A DNA stretch of 64,000 nucleotides from contig LLCB01000319.1 of the NCBI GenBank assembly GCA_001414345.1, positions 1-64,000 on the forward strand, read 5' to 3'. The translations under genes and the position numbers were made by a program. Positions 44,348-56,754 of this stretch are shown in pieces. This stretch comes from Hymenoscyphus infarciens (taxonomy: Eukaryota; Ascomycota; Leotiomycetes; Helotiales; Helotiaceae). The notes beneath the pieces are model-generated. The model was not told where the DNA came from. It worked only from the letters and a program-made list of their open reading frames with translations, and did no database searches. Position 1 is the stretch's first letter. Each line of letters begins with the position of its first letter.

Positions 44348-45705
44348 AGTGTCAATGGGCGACAGTCTCAGGAGCTACCTACGACAATGGAAACGGGAAA
44401 ATGTGATGGATGGTGCGTGGTATAGGGAAGTGGGGCGAAAGTAAAAATATGGATATGATCCGACGAGGTATGAGGAACGATTCGATGCAGCGTGGATGAA
44501 TATGGACTTAGCAGGTACTTATGACACTCATGAGGGCTGCTGTATTATGTATTTGGTGATTTGCGATGGTTTTTGCGTTTCCTTCTTACTCGGTCTGCTT
44601 GGCAAAATCCTGGATCGGTTCTCCATTGGCCTTTGTTTACGGGTCAGTCTTGCAGGGTTTACTTTTTTATGCATGGCTTGCGTTATCCTTTGTTTTCTCT
44701 GTTATGGATGACGAGGGCCACTTAGATTGTGGAAGATGGATATGAATTTGATTTTTGAGCCTCTCTCATGTGTTGTGGTCCATGGATTGTAATGTGATTT
44801 CTCTCTCCTTAACATTTCGGTTTGAATTAATATCCAGACCTTAAAAGAGTTATGGAAGGATGTAGGCGTGATGCAATTGATTGACAGATACAATTTTCAC
44901 CTACGTCACGATGCTTATTGCGGAGAATATCCATGTCTCCACCTGTGTGTGGCGCCTACTTTCTTATCTATGAGAAATTTATGTGGAACACGTGCTGTTC
45001 ATGTAGTTTGGTGTTTTCATAGCAAGCACTTGGCTTAGGTTTGGTTATGCTCGCTCACGCCTTCCTTTTATTGCGTCGAGGTCGTACTCGTAGGAAAGCC
45101 TAAGAAGGGAATTTTTATAGAGAGAATTGGCAGACAAGGGGGGAGTAATGAGAGGGGAGAAAAGGGATCTGGTAGTTAAACCGTCGGATCTGTGAAAATG
45201 TTTCGAGAGATTGCAAGTTGCTGTGTAAATATACATTCGAGTGGTGGTTAGGAGTGAGTGACTTGAGTAAGGTGCTTATTGTTTGTTCTTCAGGCCATGT
45301 CCCCCCCTTTCCCTTTCTTCCTGTAGCGCGCCTTTTTTGGAGACGGGCGATATAATATACTTGTAGAAGATGATTCTTGGTTTAGTGGTTGTTCTAGGGG
45401 GGGGGGGGGCAGAGTATAATAGTTTTTGAAGAGTGCGTCTTTAAAACAGGATCTCTTGAAGAAGCTCGATGTATTTCAAGGGGGCTTAAGAATGTATTGA
45501 GGAGAAAAGAAGGGGACTGGGTGGGGTTTCAAAGTAGAAAAATCACATCTAGAAGCGATTATTTGTACGGAGGGGGGAAAGAACTATTTTGGGTTATCTT
45601 ATCCTCGAGGTAGGTATCCCTATCCTAGACTACTAACTCTCTAATCGTGATCGTCTACGCTGAGTTCTCACCTCCGCTCCTCTCCTTTCCCGCTGCTCGC
45701 TCAGC
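44348..45705. other. Intergenic
   Basis: No credible gene. Probably contains the 3' untranslated sequences of the reticulon gene (plus) and the coiled-coil gene (minus), which converge here. A G-run lies at about 45399-45409. Confidence 0.5.
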
Positions 45706-47028
45706 TTAAATTTCCCAGCCGGTGATGGAATGAAAAACACCCGAACTCTTTGCTGTCGATTTATCCTTGCCGTCCTTGCCACTAGATTTATCCGACTTGT
45801 CCTTGCCGTTTGATGTATAGCTGAAAGTTCTCTCCTCCATGATAGCTTTAACCTCCTCCTTCAACTTCATCAGCTCATCTAACTTTCCCTGTTCCCCCTC
45901 CTTCATTTCTTGCAAACGCTTCTCGAGGGAGGCGATGGAATGGTTGCATTTCTCTAATGGGCGCGTAAGATTCTCGAGAGCGGTGGTGAGGGACTCGTTT
46001 CGGGATTCTAGGGATGCGTTACGTGATTCGAGGGAGGTGGTGTGTGTTTGATTTAGGGCTTGGGAATGGGTGAGAGAGGTGATTTGTGCTTGGAGGGCGT
46101 CGTTCTCGGTCACGGTCGTGGCTTGGATTTGAATGAGAGATGCGTTTTGCTCTTGGAGAACTTGGATTTCGGCTTCCTTTGAGGATTCGCTTTCGGTGAG
46201 AAGTGCGTTCAGTCCTTTCAAGGAAGTGATTTGGGCGCGGAGGCGTCGGACCGCTTGCTCGAGTGAGGCTTCGCGCTCCATGAGGGATGCGTTGTTGTCT
46301 TCTAGGGAAGTGACCAGGGAGGTTTTCTCGTCCAGGTCCTGCTCTTGTGCTGCGGTTTGGTCCTCCAAGGACGTGATGTGAGCTTGATTATCCTCTAGGG
46401 CTTCCTCCTGAGCGGCAACTTGTTCTTCCAGGTCAGCGATACGAGCTTGATTCTCATCTAGGTCCTGCTCTTGGGATGCGTTGCACTCTTCCCAGGAAGT
46501 GATCTGTGCTCGAAGAGAAGCGTTCTCTGCTGAGATGGCCTCTTCTTGGTTTTGGCGATCTTCCAAGGCAGCAATGCGTGCTTGAAGAGCTGCGTTGCGT
46601 TCTTCCAGGTCAGCGATTTGAGTCTGAAGAGCGTGGTTTTCGGCCAAGAGCGCCTGCTCCTCTGCATCACGCTCCTTGATGTGTACTTGGAGAGCTTGGG
46701 CTTCCGAGAGGTGAGCGGCTTCATTGGAAGTTTGAACTTGGTGAAGAGTCGTGTTGCGTTGCTCCAAGGAAATAATCTGAGCCTGGAGGGCTTGATTTTC
46801 GGTTGTGGTGTGCTGAAGGGCCTCGAGGCTTTGGGTGAGAGATGCGTCACGCACTTCCAGGGACGCGATATGATCTTGAAGACCTTGGGTCTCAGCTAAG
46901 TGGGCTTGCTTGTTCGAAGTCTGGCGTTGGGCAAGAGCTGTGTTATTCTCCTCTAGGGAAGTGATACGAGCTTTCAGAGCTTGGTTCTCATCCACTAAGG
47001 ACTTGATTTGGGGGACGGTGCGCGTCAT
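45706..47028 (-). CDS. Long coiled-coil protein, 440 aa
   Basis: Uninterrupted frame; almost the whole protein (residues about 8-390) is heptad-patterned coiled coil. It is built from repeated blocks such as ENQALQAQIISLEQRN and ENHALQTQIADLEERNAALQ, rich in Gln, Glu, Leu and Ala. The repeat spacing is close to 21-35 residues. The C-terminus is a Lys/Ser/Asp-rich tail (NGKDKSDKSSGKDGKDKS) and a short end, FHSITGWEI. Upstream a 61-bp intron probably lies in the 5' leader (47037-47097, GTAAGTAAC...CTCTCAG), nine bases before the ATG. No enzymatic domain; likely a structural or scaffolding protein of unknown role. A RIP-stopped paralogue follows at 47844-48689 on the same strand. Confidence 0.75.
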   Translation of the reverse strand: MTRTVPQIKSLVDENQALKARITSLEENNTALAQRQTSNKQAHLAETQGLQDHIASLEVRDASLTQSLEALQHTTTENQALQAQIISLEQRNTTLHQVQTSNEAAHLSEAQALQVHIKERDAEEQALLAENHALQTQIADLEERNAALQARIAALEDRQNQEEAISAENASLRAQITSWEECNASQEQDLDENQARIADLEEQVAAQEEALEDNQAHITSLEDQTAAQEQDLDEKTSLVTSLEDNNASLMEREASLEQAVRRLRAQITSLKGLNALLTESESSKEAEIQVLQEQNASLIQIQATTVTENDALQAQITSLTHSQALNQTHTTSLESRNASLESRNESLTTALENLTRPLEKCNHSIASLEKRLQEMKEGEQGKLDELMKLKEEVKAIMEERTFSYTSNGKDKSDKSSGKDGKDKSTAKSSGVFHSITGWEI

Positions 47029-47843
47029 ATTGCGGTCTGAGAGGAGAGAATGGTTAGTAATGAAATGCGGGTGTCTATGGATAGGGATGTTACTTACAAA
47101 CTGTGTTTAGGTGCTGTTTGTGAAGGTGAGATGTTTTGCTGGTACTTCAAGGCTTTCGGTTTATTAGAGTACAAAGACTTGATGCATGTAGCGGTGGAAG
47201 GTAGGGAGTGGACGGGCATTTAAATATAAAAATTGCTAGCAGGCTGACTGCTACATTTGCCAGTCTTGAATTCACTCTTCCAAGGTATGTCGTCTTTCAG
47301 GGGTGGTGGGGGGCACAAAACTTAAAGCGCTTCACAAGGTGAATGCCATTTGTAGGTCATCTACGGAGTACTAAAACTGAAGTCGGTAACTTTCAAGGTT
47401 GACTGCTTGAAAAAAAAAGTGAATTATCATGGTATATGTCTCCATTCGATCTTGCCGGCGTACAGTTTTTACAATTGAAACCCACTTTCTAGTGCACATT
47501 TTCACGGCATCCAAAAGAGACTTTTTCTCAGCACCCAATGGCACCCTTATAGAGAAGGCTACTTTTTGAAAACAAGATTGTTAGAAGGCAAGTAAAACTA
47601 GTTCTTAAGTTAGGTAAGTAGTAAGTAGGGAATAGTAAGAATACGTTAAGGATCAGAGCTTTTTTTTCACTTCCACAAACTTGTAATTGGTAAAACACAG
47701 TAGAGAAAGAATCAATTCATGATACCTAGTAGTCTATGTGTCATCCCAAGGACCTAGACTAATAAACAGAATCTCAAACTCTACTAAGCCACTACCAATT
47801 CTGTTCTTCCCTTTCTGTAAGTAATCTCCACACCTCAACTCTC
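47029..47843. other. Spacer between coiled-coil paralogues
   Basis: Holds the 5' leader intron and promoter of the 440-aa gene and the 3' flank of the paralogue. No other gene seen. Confidence 0.5.
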
Positions 47844-48689
47844 TTACTTTTTAGGTGTAATTGGGGTGGTCTCTACCTCGTTCAAGGCACGACGTTGCTT
47901 CGCCAAAGCCTTTGCGACATTGGGAAAAGCCACCTCCATTGTCTTGGTTACCTCAGCCACCATGCTTTGTTTAGTTTCCACTAGAGACTCCTTCATCTGG
48001 CGCAACTTGACTCTCTCAGATTCCTTTTCCTTGAGCGGATCCTTCAAGTTCTTCACAAGAGTCTGGACCTCCTCCAACTTTTTCCTACCAGCATACACCT
48101 TTGATTTTGGTAGCCCGATAAGCTCTGCCAGCTCCGTGAGAGCCTTGACAGTCTCTCTGTTCTGAACCATGTCCTTCGGAGCCTTCTCCTTGAGTTGTTC
48201 CATTTCCTTCTTAAGGCCCTCATTCATCTTCTCATTTTCACCCAATTTTCCTTGCACCTTCTTCTTCTCCTTCATAGTCGAGATGTGTCTCCTAAGGAAT
48301 TCGTTGCCATCTCCGTGGTCGCTGAGGAGGCTCTTTAGGTCGGTAATGGTTCGCTTGAGGGAATTCTTGTCAGCTTCCAAGGCGTTATTGTTCTCCTCGA
48401 CAGAAGAAAATTGCGCACGGAGAGAGTCGTTCTCAGCTTGCAAAGCTTGGTTTTCGGCCTCGATATCTTGGGCAGAAGAAAGTTAAGTACAGAGAGACTC
48501 ATTCTCGGCCTGTAGAACAAAGCACTCCTCGTTTATCTTTAAGGGGTCTTAGGTGGTTTCACAGAGAGATTGATCCAACGTGATGGTGTGTTTCAAGAGA
48601 GAGGTGAACTATATTTGAAGTACTTGGTTCTCAGCTTCCACTATCTTTACGGCCGACTCCTTCAAGGCTTAGGGGGCGGTACGTGTCAT
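47844..48689 (-). pseudogene. Paralogue of the coiled-coil gene, closed by Gln-codon stops
   Basis: Starts MTRTAP, nearly the same as MTRTVP of the 440-aa gene. It is preceded by a matching leader intron (48700-48767, donor GTAAGTAAC, as in the paralogue). The frame then meets four stops in the first 75 codons (after MTRTAP, after ENQVLQI, after SLCETT and after ENESLCT). In each case the stop is TAA or TAG where Gln would fit the coiled-coil pattern. Beyond them about 200 codons remain open (QAENDSLRAQFSSVEENNN onward) to the end TPITPKK. The stops are exactly what C-to-T change at CA dinucleotides gives, so I read this as an inactivated duplicate. A shorter protein from an internal Met cannot be excluded. 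Confidence 0.75.
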
Positions 48690-48767
48690 GGTGACAGATC
48701 TAAAGATGATAATTAGGTGCTTCAAATTTAACTGGTTAAGTAGGGGAGAGTATTGAAGTTACTTACT

Positions 48768-50125
48768 TTGTGTAAGTTGTGTCACTGATTGACTATTTAT
48801 TGGTATGTGACACTTGGAGACTTTGGGTCTAGCTTTGGTGTCAAGATGAGAAGACCTTTTGATATAAGAAGGGATTCTAGGTAGAATAGTTATAGTCTAG
48901 AAGTTTCCAGAACGAGGGGTGTTAGCGTGGCAAGCTTACAGGGGGAACATTCTATGATTCACTCTCTAGTTTTCTTTCAAGGGTGTCACGTTGCATTGTT
49001 TCACAGACGCGTTGACGAGATTGTTGTTGTTGAAGAAGTGTTGGTCAAGGAATTTGTTTCTAGGAAGTAGAAATAAAGAAGAGTTGATTAGTATCATAGC
49101 TTGATGGCAGCTGTAATAGTGGGCATAAACCACACTCTCGCAATTCCATGAAGAGTAACAACAGACCTAAAGTAGTTTTAGCACCCTTCACCAGTCAACT
49201 AGTGAGTCAGTAGCTTGGAAGGAAAAGGTTACTAGGTTCTTAACATATGCAGGGAACCTGTGAATAGTAGAATGTGATCACCAACATGCTAGACAACGAG
49301 TACTCTCTATGTAATTGATGCTGCGTTTAAAAATGGTAGACTGCCTCTTAACTTTGTTAAAAGAAATGTCTAGGCTCTTGCTATCTACATTATGTTCAGG
49401 AATAGCTGGAAGGGAGGTTACAACAAAGCATCATTTTGTTGTAGTAGAAAAAGGATGAAAAGCTTACTAACAAAAAGAAATCAGGTCATTCATTATATCA
49501 AAGATCCTTATACTAGGTACAGTATTAGGCGTGGTTTTCAAGTGTTTGTTATAACTTGCTATTATAGGTTGTCTATATATAAGTAGAGAGCGATAGCAAA
49601 GTAAGTTGTTTAATAAGTTTCAAATATACTATAAATAGGCCTAGAGTACTTCTGAAAGGTATATATTACTTCTAGAGTTATGCTATTAGTCCTTGCTATT
49701 AGTAGATTACTTATAAATAGTAATTATAATTATTAACCAAAACTATAATAACTAAGAAAACCTATTAAGATTATATATAGTTCAGAAACCAAGTAGTAAT
49801 ACTTTCTATAATCTTTATTTATATACTTAATATTAAAGTATCTAGTTTCGAGGTTACTATTTCCTATTTCTCTACTAGATTAAGACTAAGAACAAGCTTC
49901 TAAAAGAGTCTTTATCAAAGTTAAGTACGTGAGTATATTTCTCGGTGATTTCTCAACCGCTATCGATACCTAACCATTTCCCTTAAGGGCATATACAAAT
50001 AAATATTAAAAATCCCCTTTAATCCCTTTTGAAATCCTTATCGAACAAACTTCCTACACTCAATTAGAAGACTCACAACTCAAGGGTGTAAAGTGATATA
50101 AGATCAAACATAATAGACTAATTCC
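48768..50125. other. Intergenic; AT-rich part at about 49.6-49.9 kb
   Basis: No gene supported. The right half becomes AT-rich with stop codons in all frames, similar to the RIP blocks but short. Confidence 0.45.
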
Positions 50126-50887
50126 TCATCCCTCACTCTCCTCCTCCTCCTGTACAACCTTCTCCTCCGCTTCTACCTTATTTTTCGCCTCCATCCACCT
50201 CCAAAACTCACGCAGCCTCCCGGACGAACATTTTCTCTTCAACGCGGCCTGATAACTCCTCGCAAACTCAAAAGCCTTCTCTAACTCCACACGCCTATCC
50301 TCAATCCACTTCTCCTTTTCATCTATTCTCTTCTCATCCAATCCATCGACATCGAATTCCAAATCCTCTCGCACTCTCTCGATGCTCGCCCACATCCAAA
50401 AAAGCCATTTTCGCTCAGAGGGGTTTATACCCTTCAGTTCTTCGGAGTGGAGGATGGTGAAGGTCACTTCTTGCGAGAAGACGGTGACTTCGTGGGGCGT
50501 TTGGGTGGGGATGTAAGTTCGGGCCCAGGATTTGGGGAATTGGACGGAGGTGATTGGGATGCTGGGGTAGAGTCTTGGTTCGTTGGGGTTGGTAAGGGGT
50601 TTTGTTGCCTCTGGAGGGATGTCAGTATGCGATCTATGGTTTTCTTTCTCGGTTGTAGTGAAAATATTGGAAAATGTGCCAGTCTTCTAGAACAGTGAGA
50701 ACCATTCGCCGAGGACGTTTAGAAGAATTAGAAACAATGGGTCCTTGATTCTCTCAACAATCGTTCTTAAATAATATAGGATGCGATGTGATGGCGAGAA
50801 GGTAAATAGTGGATATGGAAACAAACCCGAATCTTTTTGCTCAACTGGTCTTTGGAGAGGAGCCGTGTTCTCCGTTTCGACCGCCAT
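50126..50887 (-). CDS. Hypothetical two-exon protein
   Basis: Proposed exons 50887-50759 and 50686-50126 with a 72-bp intron (GTTGAG...TTCTAG) give 229 aa in frame; without the intron a single TAG interrupts the frame. The N-terminus is short and neutral. The middle reads SIPITSVQFPKSWARTYIPT, and the C-terminal 110 residues are helical and charged (ERKWLFWMWASIERVREDLE, ending VVQEEEESEG). No domain recognised. The Trp/charged-helix style resembles the protein at 26484-27356, but I see no direct alignment. An alternative donor within GTTTGTTTCC (about 50827) would shorten exon 1. Confidence 0.5.
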
Positions 50888-52440
50888 GGTTTGAGATTTT
50901 CTATGATGCCACGACTTAAGGAAGGCGTTGAAGTGTCGCGACAGAGTAACCCAGGCGCCTGATGTGTTGGTTCCGTAGAATCCCTTCACCAAAGACTCCG
51001 AGTTGAAGTGCTCAAGATTTGGGTAGAAAGAAATAACGTGGGAAAAGTGTCCATTTGTCAAGTTGGGACTTCTACTAAAAATCGAGCCGCCCCAAGTCTT
51101 ATGACAGCTGTTCACGATATGACGCAACAATTAATCGAGGGAAAACAGCTTCAAACTAATGAATTAGTACAACTCACTTGTGAACTCCCTAGTTTTTCTG
51201 TCTCAGCCCTTGAATTATAAGATACTAGCGTTGTTTTCTCCTTGTTTTTTACTCGCTTATATGAGCTCATTCCTATGGGGTTGATCGCTTATTCCCTCTA
51301 CTCTATTCAAGGAACTGGTGATCCTTCTTCTAATTCATCTACTCAGAGTTATTCAGTGTATTTCAGTGTAACTGAACCCTCTGTTTAATGCTAGTTAGCC
51401 CTTGTAATGCAAGAAAGTAGTGAAGACGAGCTCGCGGTCATGGTAGTAAATATTCAAACCATCGTCTCATCTTCGGTACTTGACAGCTCCAAGAACTGAC
51501 ACTGAAACAATCTGAGATCCCTAAAAGTCATCAAATACTCAATCCTCTCTCATGTCATATTTTTTGTATGTTTTTCCGATTTTTATTGATGTGTTTATAC
51601 TTGCAGAAAGTCGGGGGTTTTTTACCCGTCACTAGTCCACCGCGAGATAAGCTCTTAGGGTAAGAAATAAAACGCCGTCTCACTCTACAAGCCAAAATAA
51701 AATCGCAATAATTAACGAAAATGCTTACCAATCTCTAGAGTATTCTTAAAACATCTAATCAGTTAATAGAGCTTCTTGACAAGTGGTATGCCCATGTCAC
51801 AAATCTGCGTACTCTCGGTCCCTTATAGGCAGTGTCTTATCGCTTATCCCCCCGCCCTCTAAAGCGCATGCCTTCAGTGCACCACACCAACTAACTCCAG
51901 AACCACAAGTTTCTAAAGCAGAAGAACTAATGCGCCTACCCAACTTAATATCAAAATTGTTTTCCCCCTGCATTTTATCAACTCCTCGCTAGACTTTTAT
52001 CCGCGCCGACTTTATTCTGCCAGCTCTTGAGGCCACCGAAGACAGATATGCACAATAGAACATACATCTAAAGAGACGAGAAGAAATATATAAAATTTAC
52101 TAAAAAAAAACTCTGGATATATATATATATAAGAGCCATTACATACTAGAATAGAAGCTTATCTATTTCAATTCTGGTGTTGTGGTTTTATTCATCATTT
52201 AAGACTAATTTCGAAGAGACAAAATTAGAACGTTTTTTTCTGTCCCTGTAGAGCCTCAGGAGAGAGAGTAAAAAAAAACGCCAGAACATCACAACACCTC
52301 CTATCTATGTTTCCGATTCGGCAGAACTAATAAGTTTAGCAAATATAATATTACTATTTTCCTCGCATTTTGTTACTTCGTTGTTGGACTTTTATAGGCA
52401 GTGACTTTATTTAACCAGCCTCCAGAGCCAACCCTGGGGA
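50888..52440. repeat. Gene-free region with diverged direct repeat
   Basis: Segments 51921-52035 and 52321-52432 align as direct repeats (AGAACTAAT..., CGCATTTTNTNACTNCNTNG, GACTTTAT). Between them, at 52228-52256, the sequence AACGTTTTTTTCTGTCCCTG plus TAGAGCC matches the terminus of the MITE at 62454-62701. No gene supported. Confidence 0.45.
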
Positions 52441-54230
52441 AATGATCGCTAATTTCGCTATATATCCATAGCAGGCACATGCCTTATAAGTGAGTGAACG
52501 TAATACGTCGATTTGATTTTATATCTAAACTCTCTATATTTAAGAATATATAGAAAAACAATAACACTTTTTTAATACTTACTAGAAAGACTAATATCTT
52601 AATAAATACTTATTAAATACTTTCTTAGAAGAAATAATACTTATATATTAGTAGATTATCTATAGAATTATTATAGTAGTTAGAAAAGCTCTCTATTAAA
52701 AAAATTTAATCTTTTTAAGAAACTCTAGAATATTCTATTAATTTTAAGCGAGAACTTGAATTTATTCTTAAAACTTATAATAGAAACTAATTAAAGTACT
52801 ATTAATAGAGATATAAAGACTTAAGATCTATATATAATATATTCTTTAAACTTCTAATAGTTCTATTCTCGCTTTAGAATTATCTATAGAGCTAAGTTTA
52901 AGTTAATAACATAGTAATACTTCTTTTTATAACTATTAGAGTTTTTACTAATTTTACTCTTTAATAGAGATTAATAAAAAAGACTTATATAGCTTATTAA
53001 CTTAATAGTAGTATCTATAGACTACTAAACTAATTAAGAAAGCTTTTAAAACTAATTCTATATATCTACTAATACTAGAGAACTTATACTCTAGAGATAT
53101 TATAGAATTATATATAACTCTAAGAAGGCGAGAGCTCTATACTTACTTAAGATTAGAGATAATACTTATAGTAGTTATTCTATATAATTAGTATATACTA
53201 TATTTAAGTTAAGAGAATTACTAGAATAGAGAAAGAACTTCTAGTAATAGTAGTAGAGTAATTAGAAGAGGCTTAGATAGTACGAATAAGAGTATAAAAC
53301 TAGAGAGGTCTTTATAGCTAGAGAATAGATTCTCTACTATTTATAATTATTATAAGTAGATCTTCAAAACGTGTTTAGTACCTCTTAGATAAAGTAGTAG
53401 AAATGCTTTTTAAAAGATATAGAACTATAGAGTAGAGATAAAATTAAAAGACTTAGATTAAAGATATATTAAAAAAATTATTCTATATAAAATACTATAC
53501 TAGAAAACAATTCTCAATATTCTTATATAAGAGAGAGCTAACTAAGCCTTTATAAAAGCTATTATATTATATCGATCTACTTCTACTAATAACGAAAAAA
53601 GAGAAATATAAGAAACTACTAAGCTCTTACTAAGATATCTAGAATAAAAGACGTAAAGTCTAGTAATAGATACTCTAAAAAGTATATAAGCTTCTTTAGA
53701 TAGAAACTCTATAAATTAGTCTATTTATATAGCCGCTACTAATAAATAGCTAAAAAAAGACTATATAAATATATAAAATAAAAGATAAAAAAGAATACTA
53801 TTAATCGTTAAAGTTACTAACTTACTCGCCTACTTACTAGTATCTTATCTATAAAAGAGTTAGTCTTTTTAAATTAATCTTCCTTTTTAATTAGTCTTAG
53901 TCGAGATAGCTATAAAAAACGTTGATATACGAAAATCTACTATCTGAAAACTTAGGTAATAACACGTTTTATATATAAATCTTAGCGAGACTAATTAAAA
54001 AGTAAGACTAATTAAAAAGTCCGACCTAGATAGGAGAGTAGTAGATAGACAGGTGAGTTAGAGACTCCGACGAAAAATAATAATAGAGAAGAGTTATAAA
54101 AGTCGATTTTAAGACTTTTAGATGTTGAAAAAAATCTACGTATTACTAGAACCGACGTATTATATTCTCTCACCGCTTATTAGGCGAGGCAGGTTCGAGC
54201 GATTGCTACCAGGTCCTAGCATTAGAACAT
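52441..54230. repeat. AT-rich RIP-degraded block 4
   Basis: About 1.8 kb without usable frames. Short inverted sequences built on GACTAATTAAAAAG / CTTTTTAATTAGTC (about 53885-53905 and 53983-54020) occur at its right end. The ancestral element was not identified. Confidence 0.6.
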
Positions 54231-55152
54231 AGACGAGGAAAGAAACTGAACATAGCACGAGAAAAATCACACCGAAAAAAGATAGACAGCAGGTACTCAG
54301 AATCTTTTATTTTTGATTTTCTCTCTCTTCTTCCACTCGATCAATATCTCTACGAGATATCCTCCCTTCTTCTTCTCTCTCCTATCCTCTTTGCCCTCTC
54401 TCTTAGTCTTTTCTCCCCCAAGATCTCTTAACCTCCTCCCTCCTCACCCTTACCATCTCAACTCTTCAAATTTAAATCCTTCAACGAATAGGTAATAAAA
54501 AGTTATTGTCTCACCCCAAAAATAGAAGCAGAACATATATTGTTCATAACACACATCAACACCATAAACTTCGTAAAAGAAAAACAAGAAGTTAATATCC
54601 CCTCTTCCTCCAAAAAATACAAAGTTCTTATATTCACAATCCCCCCCCCCTCCTTGTTCAAGTGTATAAATTCAAAGCAAATTACAAAAGGGTAATCCGA
54701 CAAAAACATATATCTAACAAAACAAAAAAACACAAGCACAAAAGAAAAAAGTATGTGCTGTGTTCCAGCAAAAAAGGCAGGCGCGCGCAAATAAAATTAA
54801 GCAAACAAATAAATAACGGGGGTATCAGCCAAAATCGCAAGTGGGTATCTCCAGCTGCTCCAGCAGGAAAAACGGGTTTGAGATAACGATATGTGCATAA
54901 GAAAGTGGTGTTTTGTCGAATCGCCAACAAAATATACAAAAATGCGAACCATGGACCAAAACTCCAGAAAGTGGGTTGTTCCATACTAAATAATAAAAAT
55001 TACGTTATTCCGGACGTATTAGAATGATTTTAAAGGGGTGCCATATATTCAAGATGAGAAGTAGATTTGTTTTCATATCGGTCGGTAATCGTGTCTCAAA
55101 ATTGAATATGGCACAAGATGACTTGTGACAATATCCTGTTTGTAAAAGACGC
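54231..55152. other. 3' flank of the SUN-family gene
   Basis: Pyrimidine-rich and A-rich stretches, no credible gene. A C-run lies at 54642-54652. Confidence 0.45.
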
Positions 55153-56754
55153 TTATAAGAGGTACGCTGAGGCAAAGGCGAAGACGGCACCGAAGAAGAT
55201 GGTAGATACAGAGACAAAGTTTATGTCTGCGGCGCTCTTCTTGGCGGTTACTACTGCTGTTGGCGAGGAGGCAGACACAGAAGTGATGTTTGTGACACTC
55301 GCTGCGTTTCCGGTTGCTGAAGCTTGAATAGCCATTGTTTGTGATGAGGTTCCGTTCTCGAAAAGGATGTGATGTAAGTCGCTTGTTGTTGGATAAGGGG
55401 TTGTGGACGCTTTTTGGCTGGAGCTGGATGTGGATGTGGCTGAAGCGCTTGAAGAGGAAGATGATTCAGAGGATGAAGATGAAGAAGAGACCTCCAAGAC
55501 CTTGGTGCTAGATTCTGAGCTGCTTGAAAAACTTGAAGAAGAGCTTGAGCTAGAGAAGGTGGGTGTGGAGCTTGGCTTCTCGGTGGTGGAAGTCGAGGTC
55601 GATGAAGGTGCTTGAGTCGAAGTGGAAGAAGGGGTTGGTGTGAGAGTCTGACTGGCGCTTGAACTTGTAGAACTCGCCTTGGAGCTTGAGCTGGCCTTGG
55701 AAGACGAAGGGCCGGAAGAGCTACCACCACCGACTGAGAAGACTTCTACATCGGCGCTTTGGCCTTTCGGAACTGTAACGACACAGAAGCTTGCGCCACC
55801 TGCTCCAGTAGCTTGATCAGAACTGGTAACACCACCTGCACCATTGACGGAAGGATCGATTGAGCAAGGAGTGCCGTTGCAACCAGAACCAGAGCAGACG
55901 ATTTTGATACCGAAAGTTGGGAGAGTCTTGGAAAGGCTGCAGCCAGTCCAGATAGGGTTCCATCCGATCTTGATAAAGGTGTTTCCCGTGGAATCGGTGT
56001 TGGCTCCAGCTACATATGGTGCCCAGTTTCCAATTGGCTTAGACTCATCACCCCAGACACATGCGTCTGAAGCGCTCACTCCTGGAGGGTTGATATAGTA
56101 GTGAGCAGCGGTGGAGCACCAGTAACTTGGGTTTGGGACAGCCAATTGCTTATAGCTGGTGACGTGAGTTGGGATCAACATGGCTTCGTTTCCTGGGAGG
56201 ACGGTCTGGCAAAAGGCTACACCTGATCCAGCGTTGTTCTGTACTCCAATGGCACCAGATCCATCAACGCAGTATGGATTGTCGGGGAAAGGCTTGCTAA
56301 CTGAACCGCTCTTGTCGCAGAAAAGACCTCCGTTCTGGAATTTAGTTAGTAAATTTCAATCTGTATTCCCATTTTTACATACCATTGATCCCGGGTATGT
56401 ATACGAAGTGGCAGCTGGATCCCACTGTCCCATAACTTGACCGGGTGGGCAAGCATAAGGACAATAACTTCCTGGCTCACACGATTGATCTGGACTCATT
56501 GCCCATCCTCCATTCTTTGACCCTGGTGTAACGGCAACCAATCCAGCATCTGAAGGGAACGGGCAGCTTCCTCCACGAGTTGCCAACGTAGTTTCCAACT
56601 TCTTAACCCGCGGTGACAAGTGAAGTTTCTGATGCTGGTGTCGCTTCCCAAAAGTTTCCATATGCGACAACCCGCGACCATGTTTCGCGTCGGATGGTAA
56701 TGCCCATAGCAAGACGGCGGTGCCTACGGCACTCTGAATATCTAAAAACTTCAT
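55153..56754 (-). CDS. SUN-family (GH132) cell-wall protein with probable GPI anchor
   Basis: Secreted or wall-bound protein of the SIM1/UTH1/NCA3/SUN4 family, implicated in beta-glucan remodelling and septation. Two exons (56754-56383 and 56334-55153) and a 48-bp intron give 517 aa. A signal peptide of about 23 residues is followed by a His-rich stretch and basic sites (RVKKLE, ATRGG) that could be processed. The SUN domain is unmistakable: CPFPSDAGLVAVTPGSKNGG, SYCPYACPPGQVMGQWDP and NGGLFCDKSG, then FCQTVLPGNEAMLIPT and YYINPPGVSASDACVWG. The conserved Cys motif is present. From about residue 340 a Ser/Thr-rich stalk (probably heavily O-mannosylated) leads to a final hydrophobic segment, VSTIFFGAVFAFASAYLL, preceded by small residues, as in a GPI signal. 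Length and order fit the Pezizomycotina members. Confidence 0.93.
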
